This document shows, piece after piece, positions 9,106 to 17,363 of a DNA stretch of 64,000 nucleotides. Origin of the DNA: JBOFBH01 sp051657715. Its GTDB lineage: Bacteria; Actinomycetota; Actinomycetes; Actinomycetales; Angustibacteraceae. The stretch is taken from the NCBI GenBank assembly GCA_051657715.1, contig JBOFLF010000046.1, forward strand, positions 16,947 to 80,946, given 5' to 3'. Made by a program: the position numbers and the translations under genes. The notes beneath the pieces were generated by a model. That model saw nothing but the letters and a program-made list of their open reading frames with translations. It did no database searches and was not told the DNA's origin. Numbering within the stretch: the stretch's first letter is position 1; each line of letters starts with the position of its first letter.

Positions 9106-10548
9106 ATGGTCTACCGAACCGTGCGGCTACGGACGACGTCCGGCGACCCGAGCGACGAGACCAGTGAGCTCAACCAGGTCTTCGCGAGCATCCGCGACCA
9201 GTTGCGGGTGCCGGGGGAGTTCGACGAGGTGGTGCTCGCTGAGGCTGATCGCTGTGCGGGTGAGCCCCAAGCTCCTGACCAGGACTTGACCGCGCTCCCG
9301 TTCGTCACCGTCGACCCGCCTGGTGCCACTGACCTGGACCAGGCGCTGCTGGTCGAGCGAGGCTCGGCCGCGTCGGGTGGCGGCTACCGGGTGCGGTACG
9401 CGATCGCCGACGTCTCGGCATTTCTCCAGCCGGGCGGCGCCGTTGACGCCGAGGCACGCCGACGGGGGCAGACCATCTACCTGCCGGATCGTCGTGTCCC
9501 GCTGCATCCGCCGGTGCTCAGCGAAGGGTCGGCGAGTCTGCTGCCCGGCCAGACCCGACCCGCGTTCGTGTGGGACTTGCGCCTGGACGACGATGGCTTG
9601 CTGCGGTCCGCGGACGTGACCCGTGCTTGGGTGCGCAGTGTCGAGCGGCTTGACTACGCCACCGTGCAGCGTTCGGTGGACGTCGGCGAGGACCGGTTCG
9701 CTGCGCTGCGTGACCTGGGCGAGCGGCGGATCGTCTTGCAGCGGCAACGAGGTGGTGCCAGCCTGCCGGTCCCCGATCAGGAGGTGGCCGTCGAGGGCGG
9801 GCGCTACCACCTGCGGTTGCGTGCCCAGCTGCGCGCGGAGGAGTGGAACGCGCAGGTGTCGTTGCTCACCGGGATGGCGGCGGCGGACATCATGCTGGCC
9901 GGCCAGGTCGGGGTGGTGCGGACGCTGCCGGCGCCTCGTCCGGGTGCCGTTTCCCGGTTCCGCCGGCAGGCGGCGGCACTCGGTGTGCCATGGTCGGCCG
10001 AGCAGCGGTACGGCGACTTCCTCGCCGGCTTGGACACCGCGAAGCCTGGGCACCTGGCGCTCGTGCACGAGGCGACGGGATTGTTCCGCGGGGCTGGTTA
10101 CACCCCCTTCGACGGGGCGCCTCCCGAGTACGCCGAGCACGCGGCGGTCGGCGATCAGTACGCCCACGTCACCGCGCCGCTGCGGCGGCTGGTCGACCGG
10201 TTCGGCCTGGTGATCTGCACTGCGTTGTGCCGGGACGAGGAGATCCCGATCTGGGTGCGTGAGGTGCTGCCCCAGCTGCCCGCGCTGATGTCTGCGGCTG
10301 ATCGTCGGGCTGGCCAGGTGGAACGGGCGTGCACGGATGCCGTCGAAGCAGCGGTGCTGCGCTCCCGGGTGGGTGAGACGTTCGACGCGGTGGTGGTGGA
10401 CGTCGAGGAGGCCCATGGCGTCGTCCAACTGATCGAACCAGCCGTGCTCGCCCGAGTGACTGGTCGGGTGTCGCTCGGTGACACGCTCACGGTGCGTCTG
10501 GTGACGGCGGACCTGGCCCGGCGGGTCGTCGAGTTCACCCCGGCGTGA
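9106..10548 (+). CDS. RNB-domain exoribonuclease (RNase II/R family)
   Basis: A 480-residue 3'-5' exoribonuclease of the short actinobacterial type that lacks the canonical multiple cold-shock domains. The RNB catalytic motif TVDPPGATDLDQALLVER supplies the metal-binding aspartates; YAIADVSAFLQPGGAVD and the later TAPLRRLVDRFG are also diagnostic of RNB. The C-terminus may form a degenerate S1-like domain (GETFDAVVVDVEEAHGVVQL). ATG 9106 is preceded by AAGGTGAG. It lies immediately upstream of rnpB, so two RNA-processing genes are adjacent. Confidence 0.9.
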   Translation: MVYRTVRLRTTSGDPSDETSELNQVFASIRDQLRVPGEFDEVVLAEADRCAGEPQAPDQDLTALPFVTVDPPGATDLDQALLVERGSAASGGGYRVRYAIADVSAFLQPGGAVDAEARRRGQTIYLPDRRVPLHPPVLSEGSASLLPGQTRPAFVWDLRLDDDGLLRSADVTRAWVRSVERLDYATVQRSVDVGEDRFAALRDLGERRIVLQRQRGGASLPVPDQEVAVEGGRYHLRLRAQLRAEEWNAQVSLLTGMAAADIMLAGQVGVVRTLPAPRPGAVSRFRRQAAALGVPWSAEQRYGDFLAGLDTAKPGHLALVHEATGLFRGAGYTPFDGAPPEYAEHAAVGDQYAHVTAPLRRLVDRFGLVICTALCRDEEIPIWVREVLPQLPALMSAADRRAGQVERACTDAVEAAVLRSRVGETFDAVVVDVEEAHGVVQLIEPAVLARVTGRVSLGDTLTVRLVTADLARRVVEFTPA

Positions 10549-10589
10549 CCGCCCGGGATTGGCGGCGGCTGGCGGCGCTACGATGAACC

Positions 10590-10977
10590 TGCGGACGAGT
10601 CAGCCAGGCGGTCGCGTCACCGGGTGACCGGTGCCGAGGAACGTCCGGGCTCCGCAGGGCAGGGTGGTGGGTAACGCCCACCCGGGGCGACCCGCGGGAC
10701 AGTGCCACAGAAAACAAACCGCCGGTTGGTCCTCGACCACCCGGTAAGGGTGAAACGGTGGTGTAAGAGACCACCAGCACCCCCGGTGACGGGGGTGGCT
10801 TGGTAAACCCCACCCGGAGCAAGGCCAGACAGGGAGCGGTTGAGGGCGGCCCGCCCGAGCTCCCGGGTAGGCCGCTGGAACGTGTTGGCAACAGCACGTC
10901 GAGATGGATGGCCGCCACTCGCACGGGAGCAATCGTGTGCGAGGACAGGACCCGGCGTATCGGCTGACTCGTCCGCA
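10590..10977 (+). ncRNA. rnpB: RNase P RNA, bacterial class A
   Basis: The ends form a perfect 15-bp P1 helix (10590-10604 with 10963-10977). Universally conserved blocks are present: GAGGAACGTCCGGGCTCC near the 5' end (P4 strand), CACAGAAA in the CR region, GGTAAACCCC, and AGATGGATGGCCGCC near the 3' end with the second P4 strand. The length of about 390 bases and the layout fit actinobacterial type A RNase P RNA, which cleaves 5' leaders from tRNA precursors with the RnpA protein. Confidence 0.95.
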
Positions 10978-11029
10978 CCTCACGAGGGTGCCGCGTCGGA
11001 CGCCCTGACCTGATGAGGCTGATCTCGTG

Positions 11030-11281
11030 CTACCTAGCTCGTGCTGGTTCCTGGCCGGGCCGTTCCGGGTCGATCTCGAACAGGCTGCTCACCGGAACCC
11101 CGAGCCGACGGGCGATCCGAACGGCCAGGCCGTCGTTGACGTTGCGCAAGCGCTGCGTCTCCAGCAGGTAGATCGTGGTCTGCGAGCAAGGTCTGGCAAG
11201 AAAGGCCAGGTCTCGCTGCGACAATCCTTGCTCCAACCGGCGGCGTTTGATCGCCGCTCCCGCCCTGACCTTCACCGTCAC
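11030..11281 (-). CDS. Small XRE-family helix-turn-helix regulator
   Basis: An 83-residue protein that is little more than a Cro/C1-type HTH: AGAAIKRRRLEQGLSQRDLAFLA, then TIYLLETQRLRNVNDGLAVRIARRLGVPVSSLF, the normal XRE helix pattern. The GTG start at 11281 is preceded by a G-rich Shine-Dalgarno-like stretch. It is divergent from a second HTH gene at 11493, and the 210 bp between them carry a perfect palindrome. It resembles phage or toxin-antitoxin repressors. Confidence 0.75.
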   Translation of the reverse strand: MTVKVRAGAAIKRRRLEQGLSQRDLAFLARPCSQTTIYLLETQRLRNVNDGLAVRIARRLGVPVSSLFEIDPERPGQEPARAR

Positions 11282-11361
11282 CTCGCCCCTGCTGTCGCGC
11301 CGTGGTCACATGATTCCCCAAGCGGACATCAGTTGACAACAGCCGGCATTGACTGCGCACA

Positions 11362-11384
11362 CCACTTGTCAGAATGACAAGTGG
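11362..11384. promoter_or_regulatory. Palindromic operator in the divergent XRE region
   Basis: CCACTTGTCA and TGACAAGTGG form a perfect 10-bp inverted repeat around the 3-base spacer GAA. The half-site TTGTCA/TGACAA recurs nearby at 11333-11340 (TTGACAAC) and 11439-11447 (CAACTTGTCA). The position between two divergent HTH genes is what an operator bound by one of these regulators would have. TTGACA at 11333-11338 could also be a -35 element, but no good -10 is seen. Confidence 0.6.
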
Positions 11385-11492
11385 CCATCGATGATCGAGT
11401 GCAGGTCGCGGTGAACCAGTGTCGCTGACCTGCTCGACAACTTGTCAGTCGCGGCCGGTGGGGAGCCGGTGTCGCGGAGTGGGGAGGACGCT

Positions 11493-11972
11493 GTGGCGCA
11501 ACCGCAGAACCTGCAAGAACTGGTGGATCGGCGGCTCTGGGAGCTCGGGGAGCGCGGCAAGCCGCTGTCGACCCGGATGGCCGCCCAGCGCTCTCATGGC
11601 AAGGTCTCCTACGAGACCCTCCGGCTGCTGCAAAGCGGTAAGCACTCAGGCAGCGTCAACCGGGATACCGCCGAAGGCATCGCCGAGGCACTGGACGTCC
11701 CGTTGAATCGGGTACTCCGGCTGGCTGGTCAGCGGATCCCGCAAGGTCCGTTCGTGCTGCCTAAGAAGGCGGACACGTTGACGCCGTCCGAGCGCGCGAC
11801 CGTCTTGTCGGTGGTCGATGCCATCCTCGACGCGGCACGGCAGGACCGCAGTTCTTCGGACGTGCGGGCTGTCGCCGGGTCGGCTCGTCGGCCAGGAGGC
11901 ACCCGGGCCGGTGCCGGGCAGGCCGCCGCCACCGCACGACAGGCTCGGGCGGGGCAACGTCGTTCGCCGTGA
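11493..11972 (+). CDS. HTH regulator partner of ImmA/IrrE-like peptidase
   Basis: A 159-residue protein with an N-terminal HTH-like region (LQELVDRRLWELGERGKPLS, VSYETLRLLQSGKHSGSVNRD, AEGIAEALDVPLNRVLRLAG) followed by a helical segment and an Ala/Arg/Gly-rich tail that looks disordered. GTG 11493 was chosen because GGGGAGGA (11481-11488) lies 4 bases upstream; longer forms lack a ribosome site. It is followed 31 bp later by the HExxH metallopeptidase gene. Such HTH-plus-ImmA pairs occur in mobile elements and stress-response switches, where the peptidase cleaves or inactivates the repressor. Confidence 0.72.
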   Translation: MAQPQNLQELVDRRLWELGERGKPLSTRMAAQRSHGKVSYETLRLLQSGKHSGSVNRDTAEGIAEALDVPLNRVLRLAGQRIPQGPFVLPKKADTLTPSERATVLSVVDAILDAARQDRSSSDVRAVAGSARRPGGTRAGAGQAAATARQARAGQRRSP

Positions 11973-12003
11973 CATTCGTCCACGGCACTAGATCGGAGGA
12001 TCG

Positions 12004-12447
12004 ATGTCGTGGTCGCCGTGGCGTCAGGTGCGCTCCCATCCGCAGGTCTTGGTGCACCGGTGTCGGCTCGACGAAGGCCTGGGTTGGTGGTGTCCCACCG
12101 ACCAGGTGATCCTGCTGGACGACCGTCTTGACGCGGTGACCGCCCGCTGCGTCTTGGCCCACGAGCTGGCGCACGCCGTCTTGTCACATGAGTCCTGCCA
12201 CGACTATGGCGACAGCCAGTGGCTGGCGGCCCGGGTGGAGGCGATCGCAGACGACTGGGCCGACCGTCGATTGATCCGCGTACCTGACTTGGTCGCCGCG
12301 CTATGCGCCGCGCCGGACGATCCAGCCGAGGTCGCCGCTCAGCTGGAGGTCACCCCGCAGGTGCTGCGGCGTCGGTTGATCCGCCTCACCCCGGCCGAGC
12401 GATCTGTCGTGCAGCGCCGATGGGCACGCCTGGAGCCGGCCAGTTGA
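12004..12447 (+). CDS. ImmA/IrrE-family metallo-endopeptidase
   Basis: A 147-residue protein with the zinc motif VLAHELAHAVLSHES (HExxH) and the downstream helix AARVEAIADDWADRRLI that supplies the third ligand in the ImmA/IrrE (COG2856) fold. Family members cleave a partner repressor: ImmA acts on ImmR in ICEBs1, and IrrE on DdrO in Deinococcus. GGAGGA lies just before ATG 12004. It is the second gene after the HTH gene at 11493, which is the likely target. Confidence 0.85.
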   Translation: MSWSPWRQVRSHPQVLVHRCRLDEGLGWWCPTDQVILLDDRLDAVTARCVLAHELAHAVLSHESCHDYGDSQWLAARVEAIADDWADRRLIRVPDLVAALCAAPDDPAEVAAQLEVTPQVLRRRLIRLTPAERSVVQRRWARLEPAS

Positions 12448-12561
12448 CATTCCGTCATGGGTGCCTGTCGTGCTGATTGCCAGCGGTCGCATCGTGATCA
12501 GCGGCTGGCGAAGTTGGCACGGCTCCCGCGTCCGATGAGACCTGCGCGGTGAGCACGCGGT

Positions 12562-13422
12562 TCAAGGTCGGTGCCGCTCGGCCTGTTCCTCCTCGGCCAA
12601 CAGGGCCGCGCCGATGATCCCAGCCTCGTTGCGCAGCATGGCCGGTACGACCGGAGCTCGCAGGTGTAGCAGCGGGAGGAACTTGTCAGCCTTCTTGCTG
12701 ACCCCGCCACCCACCACGATCAGCGACGGCCACAATAGGTCTTCGACAGTGCTGTAGTACCGCTGCAACCGACCCGCCCACTCCTGCCAGGTGAGGCCCT
12801 CGTGGTCGCGAATCGAGGCCGCTGCTCGGGTCTCGGCGTCGTAACCGTCGATCTCCAGGTGACCCAGCTCGCTGTTCGGTACCAGCCGGCCGTCGAGCAG
12901 CAAGGCAGTCCCGATCCCCGTTCCCAGGGTGGTCACCAGGACCAGGCCTCGTTGGCCTCGAGCGGCTCCGTAGCGCGCCTCGGCCACCCCGGCGGCGTCG
13001 GCGTCGTTCACCAGGTGCACATCACGTCCGAGGCGCTGGGTGAGCAGCGTGTCGGCGTCGATGCCGATCCAGGACCGGTCGATGTTCGCTGCGGTCCGGA
13101 CCACGCCACCGGTGACGACAGCCGGGATGGTGACACCGATCGCCGAGTTGTTCAGGGCCGGGCCGAGATCGGCGGTGAAGTGGTCGGCGATCTTCTCGAT
13201 GACCTCGATGACGGCGCCCGGGGTCGCCGGCTGAGGAGTGCTGATCCGCAGCCGTTCGGTGACCAGCTGGCCGGTTGCCAGGTCGACAGGTGCGCCCTTG
13301 ATGCCGGAGCCGCCGACATCGATGCCGAGGGCAAGGCTCGTCGGGAGTGAGGACGACGAGGGCTCGGCGGCCTGTCGCGACGTGGGTGTCGAGGTGGGCA
13401 CGGTGGGGGTCAGGTCGGGCAC
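12562..13422 (-). CDS. ppgK: Polyphosphate glucokinase (ROK family)
   Basis: A 286-residue polyphosphate--glucose phosphotransferase, which makes glucose-6-phosphate from glucose with polyphosphate or ATP. Seen are the phosphate loop LGIDVGGSGIKGAPVD, the PpgK-type segment VRTAANIDRSWIGIDAD, LVNDADAAGVAEARYG with the catalytic Asp, TTLGTGIGTALLLDG, and the C-terminal GGGVSKKADKFLPLL typical of PpgK. A 30-residue Pro/Ser/Thr-rich N-terminus precedes the fold and may mean a downstream start. It is followed on the same strand by nothing for about 110 bp; the methionine aminopeptidase gene is upstream. Confidence 0.93.
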   Translation of the reverse strand: MPDLTPTVPTSTPTSRQAAEPSSSSLPTSLALGIDVGGSGIKGAPVDLATGQLVTERLRISTPQPATPGAVIEVIEKIADHFTADLGPALNNSAIGVTIPAVVTGGVVRTAANIDRSWIGIDADTLLTQRLGRDVHLVNDADAAGVAEARYGAARGQRGLVLVTTLGTGIGTALLLDGRLVPNSELGHLEIDGYDAETRAAASIRDHEGLTWQEWAGRLQRYYSTVEDLLWPSLIVVGGGVSKKADKFLPLLHLRAPVVPAMLRNEAGIIGAALLAEEEQAERHRP

Positions 13423-13510
13423 CGTGGTCGGCTCCAGTGATCGTCAGGGGCAATGGGCCAGGGCAATGGGTCAGGACGGGTGCATCAGTTGGGTGTGTCA
13501 GGGGCGGGCA

Positions 13511-14404
13511 TCACAGGCTGGTGAGGATCTGAGCGCCGGAGTCGGTCACCAGGATGGTGTGCTCGAACTGGGCCGACCGACGTTGGTCCGCGGTCACGAC
13601 CGTCCACCCGTCATCCCACATCGTCCACTCATGGGTGCCCAGGTTGAGCATGGGCTCGATGGTGAAGGTCATCCCCGGCTGCATCACCAGGTCATAGCCC
13701 GGTGCGGCGTCGTAGTGCGGAATCACCAGGCCCGAGTGGAACGCCGTCCCGATGCCGTGCCCGGTGAACTCCCGGACGACGCCGTAGCCGAACCGCCTGG
13801 CGTACGACTCGATGACGCGGCCGATGACGTTGATCTGCCGGCCGGGCTGAACGGCCTTGATGCCGCGCATCATCGCTTCGTGGGTGCGCTCGACCAGCAG
13901 CCGGGACTCCTCATCGACGTCACCGACCAGATAGGTGGCGTCGGTGTCGCCATGCACGCCGAGTCCGTCGCGAACCAGGTAGGCGGTGATGTCGATGTTG
14001 ACGATGTCGCCGTCCTGGAGCGCCCGGTCATCTGGGATGCCGTGACAGATCACCTCGTTGACGCTGGTGCACAACGACTTCGGGAACGCCAGGCCACGAC
14101 CTGAGCCCGGGTAGCCCAAGGTGGACGGGTAGGCGCCGTGGTCCAGCAGGTACTCATGGCCGACTCGGTCGATCTCATCCGTGGTGACACCGGGGGCGAT
14201 CACCGCCGCGGCCGCGGCCAGCGCCCGGGCAGCCAGCCGCCCAGCCTCTCGCATCAAGTCGATGACCTGCGGGCTCTTCACCTCGGAGCCGGTGTAGCGG
14301 GCCGCCGCGGGCTGGTCGACATACTCGGGCCGAGGGATGGACGAAGGCACCGGGCGGCGAGGTGAGACCTGACCGGGCCGGACGCCGCTGGTGGCGGTAA
14401 CCAT
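13511..14404 (-). CDS. map: Methionine aminopeptidase, type I
   Basis: A 297-residue MetAP that removes initiator methionine. The five metal ligands lie in DGDIVNIDITAYLVRDGLGVHGD, EFTGHGIGTAFH, FTIEPMLN and AQFEHTILV. The about 40-residue N-terminal extension with RRPVPSSIPRPEYV is the proline-rich linker of the actinobacterial MetAP-1c group. ATG 14404 is the start. It is divergent from the small SPOR-like gene and about 90 bp upstream of ppgK on the same strand. Confidence 0.94.
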   Translation of the reverse strand: MVTATSGVRPGQVSPRRPVPSSIPRPEYVDQPAAARYTGSEVKSPQVIDLMREAGRLAARALAAAAAVIAPGVTTDEIDRVGHEYLLDHGAYPSTLGYPGSGRGLAFPKSLCTSVNEVICHGIPDDRALQDGDIVNIDITAYLVRDGLGVHGDTDATYLVGDVDEESRLLVERTHEAMMRGIKAVQPGRQINVIGRVIESYARRFGYGVVREFTGHGIGTAFHSGLVIPHYDAAPGYDLVMQPGMTFTIEPMLNLGTHEWTMWDDGWTVVTADQRRSAQFEHTILVTDSGAQILTSL

Positions 14405-14497
14405 GGGACAACTCTAGGGCCGCTGGTGCGGCGTTCGCGTACCGCCAGCCGGCGCCAGGATGGCGGTGGCCCAGAAACCGCGGGAAGGCAGGCACGC

Positions 14498-14698
14498 ATG
14501 GCTCAGTTCTACTTCAACACCCGGACCGGACAAGTCGAGGAGCTCGCCCGCAAGAGCCAGGGAAAGCACCTGCTCGGGCCGTATCCCACCCGTGAGCAGG
14601 CCCAGCACGCTCTGGATCAGGCTCGGCAGCGCACCGAGGACTGGGACCGCGACGACCGGGAATGGGACAACGGGCGGGAGACAACCGGTGGCGAGTGA
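14498..14698 (+). CDS. Small SPOR-domain-like protein
   Basis: A 66-residue acidic protein with MAQFYFNTRTGQVEE, LLGPYPTREQAQHALDQAR and a Trp/Asp-rich tail (TEDWDRDDREWDNG). This matches the short actinobacterial proteins annotated as SPOR domain-containing, which keep the GPYPTREEA core. The function is unknown. ATG 14498 follows GGGAAGG; a longer upstream frame has no better start. It is divergent from map. Confidence 0.75.
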   Translation: MAQFYFNTRTGQVEELARKSQGKHLLGPYPTREQAQHALDQARQRTEDWDRDDREWDNGRETTGGE

Positions 14699-14745
14699 CG
14701 AGAGCAACTGACCGGAGTGCGGACGACCAGGAGCGACGGACGGCA

Positions 14746-15447
14746 CTACCGCGGGTGCGGTCCGCTGAGCAGATCGATGATTCGGCCGAGCCGACTCTGC
14801 CAGGACGGTTGATGGTCCGGTTGTCCCCGGCGTCCAGCCGACCCGCTCAGCACATGCTGGGCAAGCTCGAACGACGGTGGCAGGGCAGCGCCTTCGAGAA
14901 CCCCATCCGGGATCCCGGTGACGCCGAGAGCGCCGGGGTTGGCGTCTCGCTGATCGTTGCTGGGTGATCCGGCGACCGAGGGTTCGCTCGGTGGCCGGTC
15001 AGCGACGTCCAGCGCCACACGCTCGTGCGCGAGCGCACCCAGGTGGTGGTCCCCGGCGTCCACGCTCAACACCGTGACACCGGTCCGTCGGGCATCTGCG
15101 ACACGCTCCAGCAGCCGGTCGGGGGCTGAGTCCGGAGCGACGACCAGCACCGTCTCACCGCGTTCTGCGCGCTCGAGTCGTTCCAGGCCGATCGCCAGGT
15201 GCGCAGGAGCGCCGGGTGGTGGGCACCAGCGCACCAGCTGGGGGGCGATGTGGGGTTGCCCGGACAGCCGTGCCTCGTCGTCGAGGTGGGCGGCGAGGTG
15301 CCACGGTTCGACTCGTGGTGTACCGACCAGCAGCAGCCGCCCGGGACCGGACGTGTGCCTGACTGCTCGTCCCAGCTCGACCGCTCCACGCCACCAGTCG
15401 GTGTGCCGGAGAGCATCGCGCAGTGCGTGCACCCGGCTCGCGTCCAT
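14746..15447 (-). CDS. Conserved hypothetical protein
   Basis: A 233-residue soluble protein of unknown function. The first 150 residues look like an alpha/beta domain (GRLLLVGTPRVEPWHLAAHLDDEA, AERGETVLVVAPDSAPDRLLERV, RTGVTVLSVDAGD); the tail is low-complexity and ends in a basic segment (WQSRLGRIIDLL). The start ATG 15447 has GGAG 4 bases upstream. A much longer frame continues upstream on this strand, but that part is antisense to the permease gene. It is divergent from the permease. Confidence 0.65.
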   Translation of the reverse strand: MDASRVHALRDALRHTDWWRGAVELGRAVRHTSGPGRLLLVGTPRVEPWHLAAHLDDEARLSGQPHIAPQLVRWCPPPGAPAHLAIGLERLERAERGETVLVVAPDSAPDRLLERVADARRTGVTVLSVDAGDHHLGALAHERVALDVADRPPSEPSVAGSPSNDQRDANPGALGVTGIPDGVLEGAALPPSFELAQHVLSGSAGRRGQPDHQPSWQSRLGRIIDLLSGPHPR

Positions 15448-15604
15448 GCTCCGATGGTCGCAGGTCGCCGGCATGTGGTCGCTTTGGCGGCGATCAGCCC
15501 AGCTGGTGGAGCATTTCGTCCACACCGGGGTGCGCCGACCACGCGGGTGGGCCGCGACGTGGCACAGTGAACGGCGTGATCGGGACGGATGCCACGGGGC
15601 GGCG

Positions 15605-16492
15605 ATGATCGGCATGTCATGGGTGGAGTCTCCGGGGCTACAGAGCTGGGCCACCGTCTTCGTCGCCATCTGCGTCCAGGCGTTGCCGTTCCTGGTGCTC
15701 GGAGTCGGGTTGTCGGCCGCGATCACCGCATTCGTGCCGACCTCGTTCTTCAGCCGAGTGCTGCCGAAGCGTCCAGCCGCGGCGGTGCCGGTGGCCGGCC
15801 TGTCCGGCGCGGTGCTGCCGGGCTGCGAGTGTGGATCTGTCCCGGTGGCGGCAAGCCTGGTGCGCAGCGGTGTGGCGCCGGCCGCGGCGCTGACCTTCTT
15901 GCTGGCCGCCCCGGCGGTGAACCCGGTGGTGTTGGTGTCCACCGCGGTCGCGTTCCCTGGCCGGCCGGAGATGGTGCTGGGTCGGTTCGCTGCGTCGCTG
16001 ACCGTCGCGGTGGTGATGGGGTGGCTGTGGTTGCGCTTCGCTCGGCCGGGGTGGTTGCGCCACCCTCGTCGTCGGCACGTCGAAGGCAGCTCCCGCGCCG
16101 TGGTGTTCGTGGACGCCGCCCGGCATGACCTGCTGCACGCCGGCGGGTACCTGGTGGTCGGGGGACTGGTGGCGGCCACGGTCAACGTCGTCGTCCCGGA
16201 TCGGGTGTTCGACGCGGTGGCCGATCGGCCGTGGCTTGCGGTGCTCGCCTTCGCGATCCTCGCCGTCGTGGTCGCGATCTGCTCGGAGGCGGATGCGTTC
16301 GTCGCGGCCAGCTTCGCCGGGATGTCGCCGGTGGCGCAGCTGGCGTTCATGGTGGTGGGGCCGGCGGTCGACATCAAACTCGTGTCGTTGCAGGCTGGGA
16401 CCTTCTCCTGGCAGTTCGCGGCCCGATTCGCGCCGGTCACGTTCGTGACGGCGATCGTGGCGTCGGTGCTGGTATCCGTAGTGGCGTGGTGA
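15605..16492 (+). CDS. COG0701-type permease (UPF0718/DUF318)
   Basis: A 295-residue integral membrane protein with about 8 helices. The conserved Cys motif GAVLPGCECGSVPVAASL and the later ICSEADAFVAASFAG are the two half-site motifs of the permease/YraQ (DUF318) family. The substrate is unknown; proteins of this family are often linked to metal or metalloid handling. Seven bases separate its stop from the start of the TIGR03943 partner, the standard two-gene arrangement. ATG 15614 is a possible alternative start. Confidence 0.85.
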   Translation: MIGMSWVESPGLQSWATVFVAICVQALPFLVLGVGLSAAITAFVPTSFFSRVLPKRPAAAVPVAGLSGAVLPGCECGSVPVAASLVRSGVAPAAALTFLLAAPAVNPVVLVSTAVAFPGRPEMVLGRFAASLTVAVVMGWLWLRFARPGWLRHPRRRHVEGSSRAVVFVDAARHDLLHAGGYLVVGGLVAATVNVVVPDRVFDAVADRPWLAVLAFAILAVVVAICSEADAFVAASFAGMSPVAQLAFMVVGPAVDIKLVSLQAGTFSWQFAARFAPVTFVTAIVASVLVSVVAW

Positions 16493-16499
16493 GGGAGCG

Positions 16500-17363
16500 A
16501 TGAGCGACTACGTGCAGGGTCTGATCCTGGCGGTGCTAGGAGTGGTGGTGCTGCGGGTCGCGCTGACCGGCGAGTACCTCAACTATGTGAAACCGCAGCT
16601 GCAGCCCTACCTGGTGGTCTCCGCCGGCCTGTTGGCGGTGCTCGGCGGGGTGGCGATCTGGCGGTCGATCATGCCGAGCGCATCTCTGCCCGACGCGGTC
16701 GAGTCCCGTCACGACAGTGCCGTGGGCGGTCGTGAGCACAGCACTGCCGTGGGCGGTCGTGAGCACAGCACTGCCGTGGGCAGTCGTGAGCACAGCGGAC
16801 CTGAGCAGGACGGGCAGCGGCAGGACGGGCAGATACAGGGGCAGAGTGACGAGCACGGCGGGCACGAGCACGGCGGTCCGCGGGTCGGCTGGCTGTTGCT
16901 GCTCCCGGTGGTGACGTTGTTCGCCGTGGCCCCGCCGGCCCTCGGCGCCGATGCGGCGGCCCGCGACTCTGGTGTGGTGCGTGCGGCCCCCGGTGAGGAG
17001 CTAGCCGACCTTCCCGAGACGGCAGCCGGCGCGCCGCTGCCGCTCACCGTGCTTGACCTGTCGTTGCGATCTGCCGACCCGCAGACCGGCGGTCTGCGTG
17101 GGCGCCTGGTGCGGGTGGACGGTTTCGTCTCGGAGGGGCCAGGGGGCCGGTGGTACGTCACCAGGATGATGATGGCGTGCTGCGCGGCTGACGGGATCGC
17201 GGTCAAGGCGGAGGTGCGCGGAGCGGCGAGACCCCCGCTGGACAGCTGGATCCAGGTCGAGGGCATCGTCGCGTCGGCGGCTTCGGCTGACGGCGAGACG
17301 CCTCCGGCGATCCAGGTGCAGCGGATGCAGCCGATCCCCGTACCGCGTGAGCCCTATCTGTAG
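16500..17363 (+). CDS. TIGR03943/DUF1980 permease partner
   Basis: A 287-residue protein with two N-terminal transmembrane helices, a hydrophilic linker, a third helix (VGWLLLLPVVTLFAVAPPALG) and a C-terminal extracytoplasmic beta domain with MMMACCAADGIAVK, the Cys pair typical of TIGR03943 proteins that accompany COG0701 permeases. The linker holds three 9-residue repeats (AVGGREHST) followed by a His/Asp/Gly-rich run (DEHGGHEHGG), which could bind metal. It ends exactly where the convergent F420 oxidoreductase gene ends. Confidence 0.85.
   Translation: MSDYVQGLILAVLGVVVLRVALTGEYLNYVKPQLQPYLVVSAGLLAVLGGVAIWRSIMPSASLPDAVESRHDSAVGGREHSTAVGGREHSTAVGSREHSGPEQDGQRQDGQIQGQSDEHGGHEHGGPRVGWLLLLPVVTLFAVAPPALGADAAARDSGVVRAAPGEELADLPETAAGAPLPLTVLDLSLRSADPQTGGLRGRLVRVDGFVSEGPGGRWYVTRMMMACCAADGIAVKAEVRGAARPPLDSWIQVEGIVASAASADGETPPAIQVQRMQPIPVPREPYL
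16719..16797 (+). repeat. 27-bp tandem repeat, three copies
   Basis: Units at 16719-16745 and 16746-16772 are identical; the third (from 16773) has substitutions and is slightly shorter. Because the unit is a multiple of 3 it stays in frame and encodes AVGGREHST in the linker of the TIGR03943 protein. This is the usual form of slipped-strand expansion in a disordered linker. Confidence 0.9.

Noticed and set aside
15448..16440. Long upstream extension of the minus-strand hypothetical gene (564 codons in total)
   Set aside because: The extra part is Thr/Ala/Ser-rich noise lying antisense to the COG0701 permease; the conserved-looking part starts at ATG 15447 with its own ribosome site.
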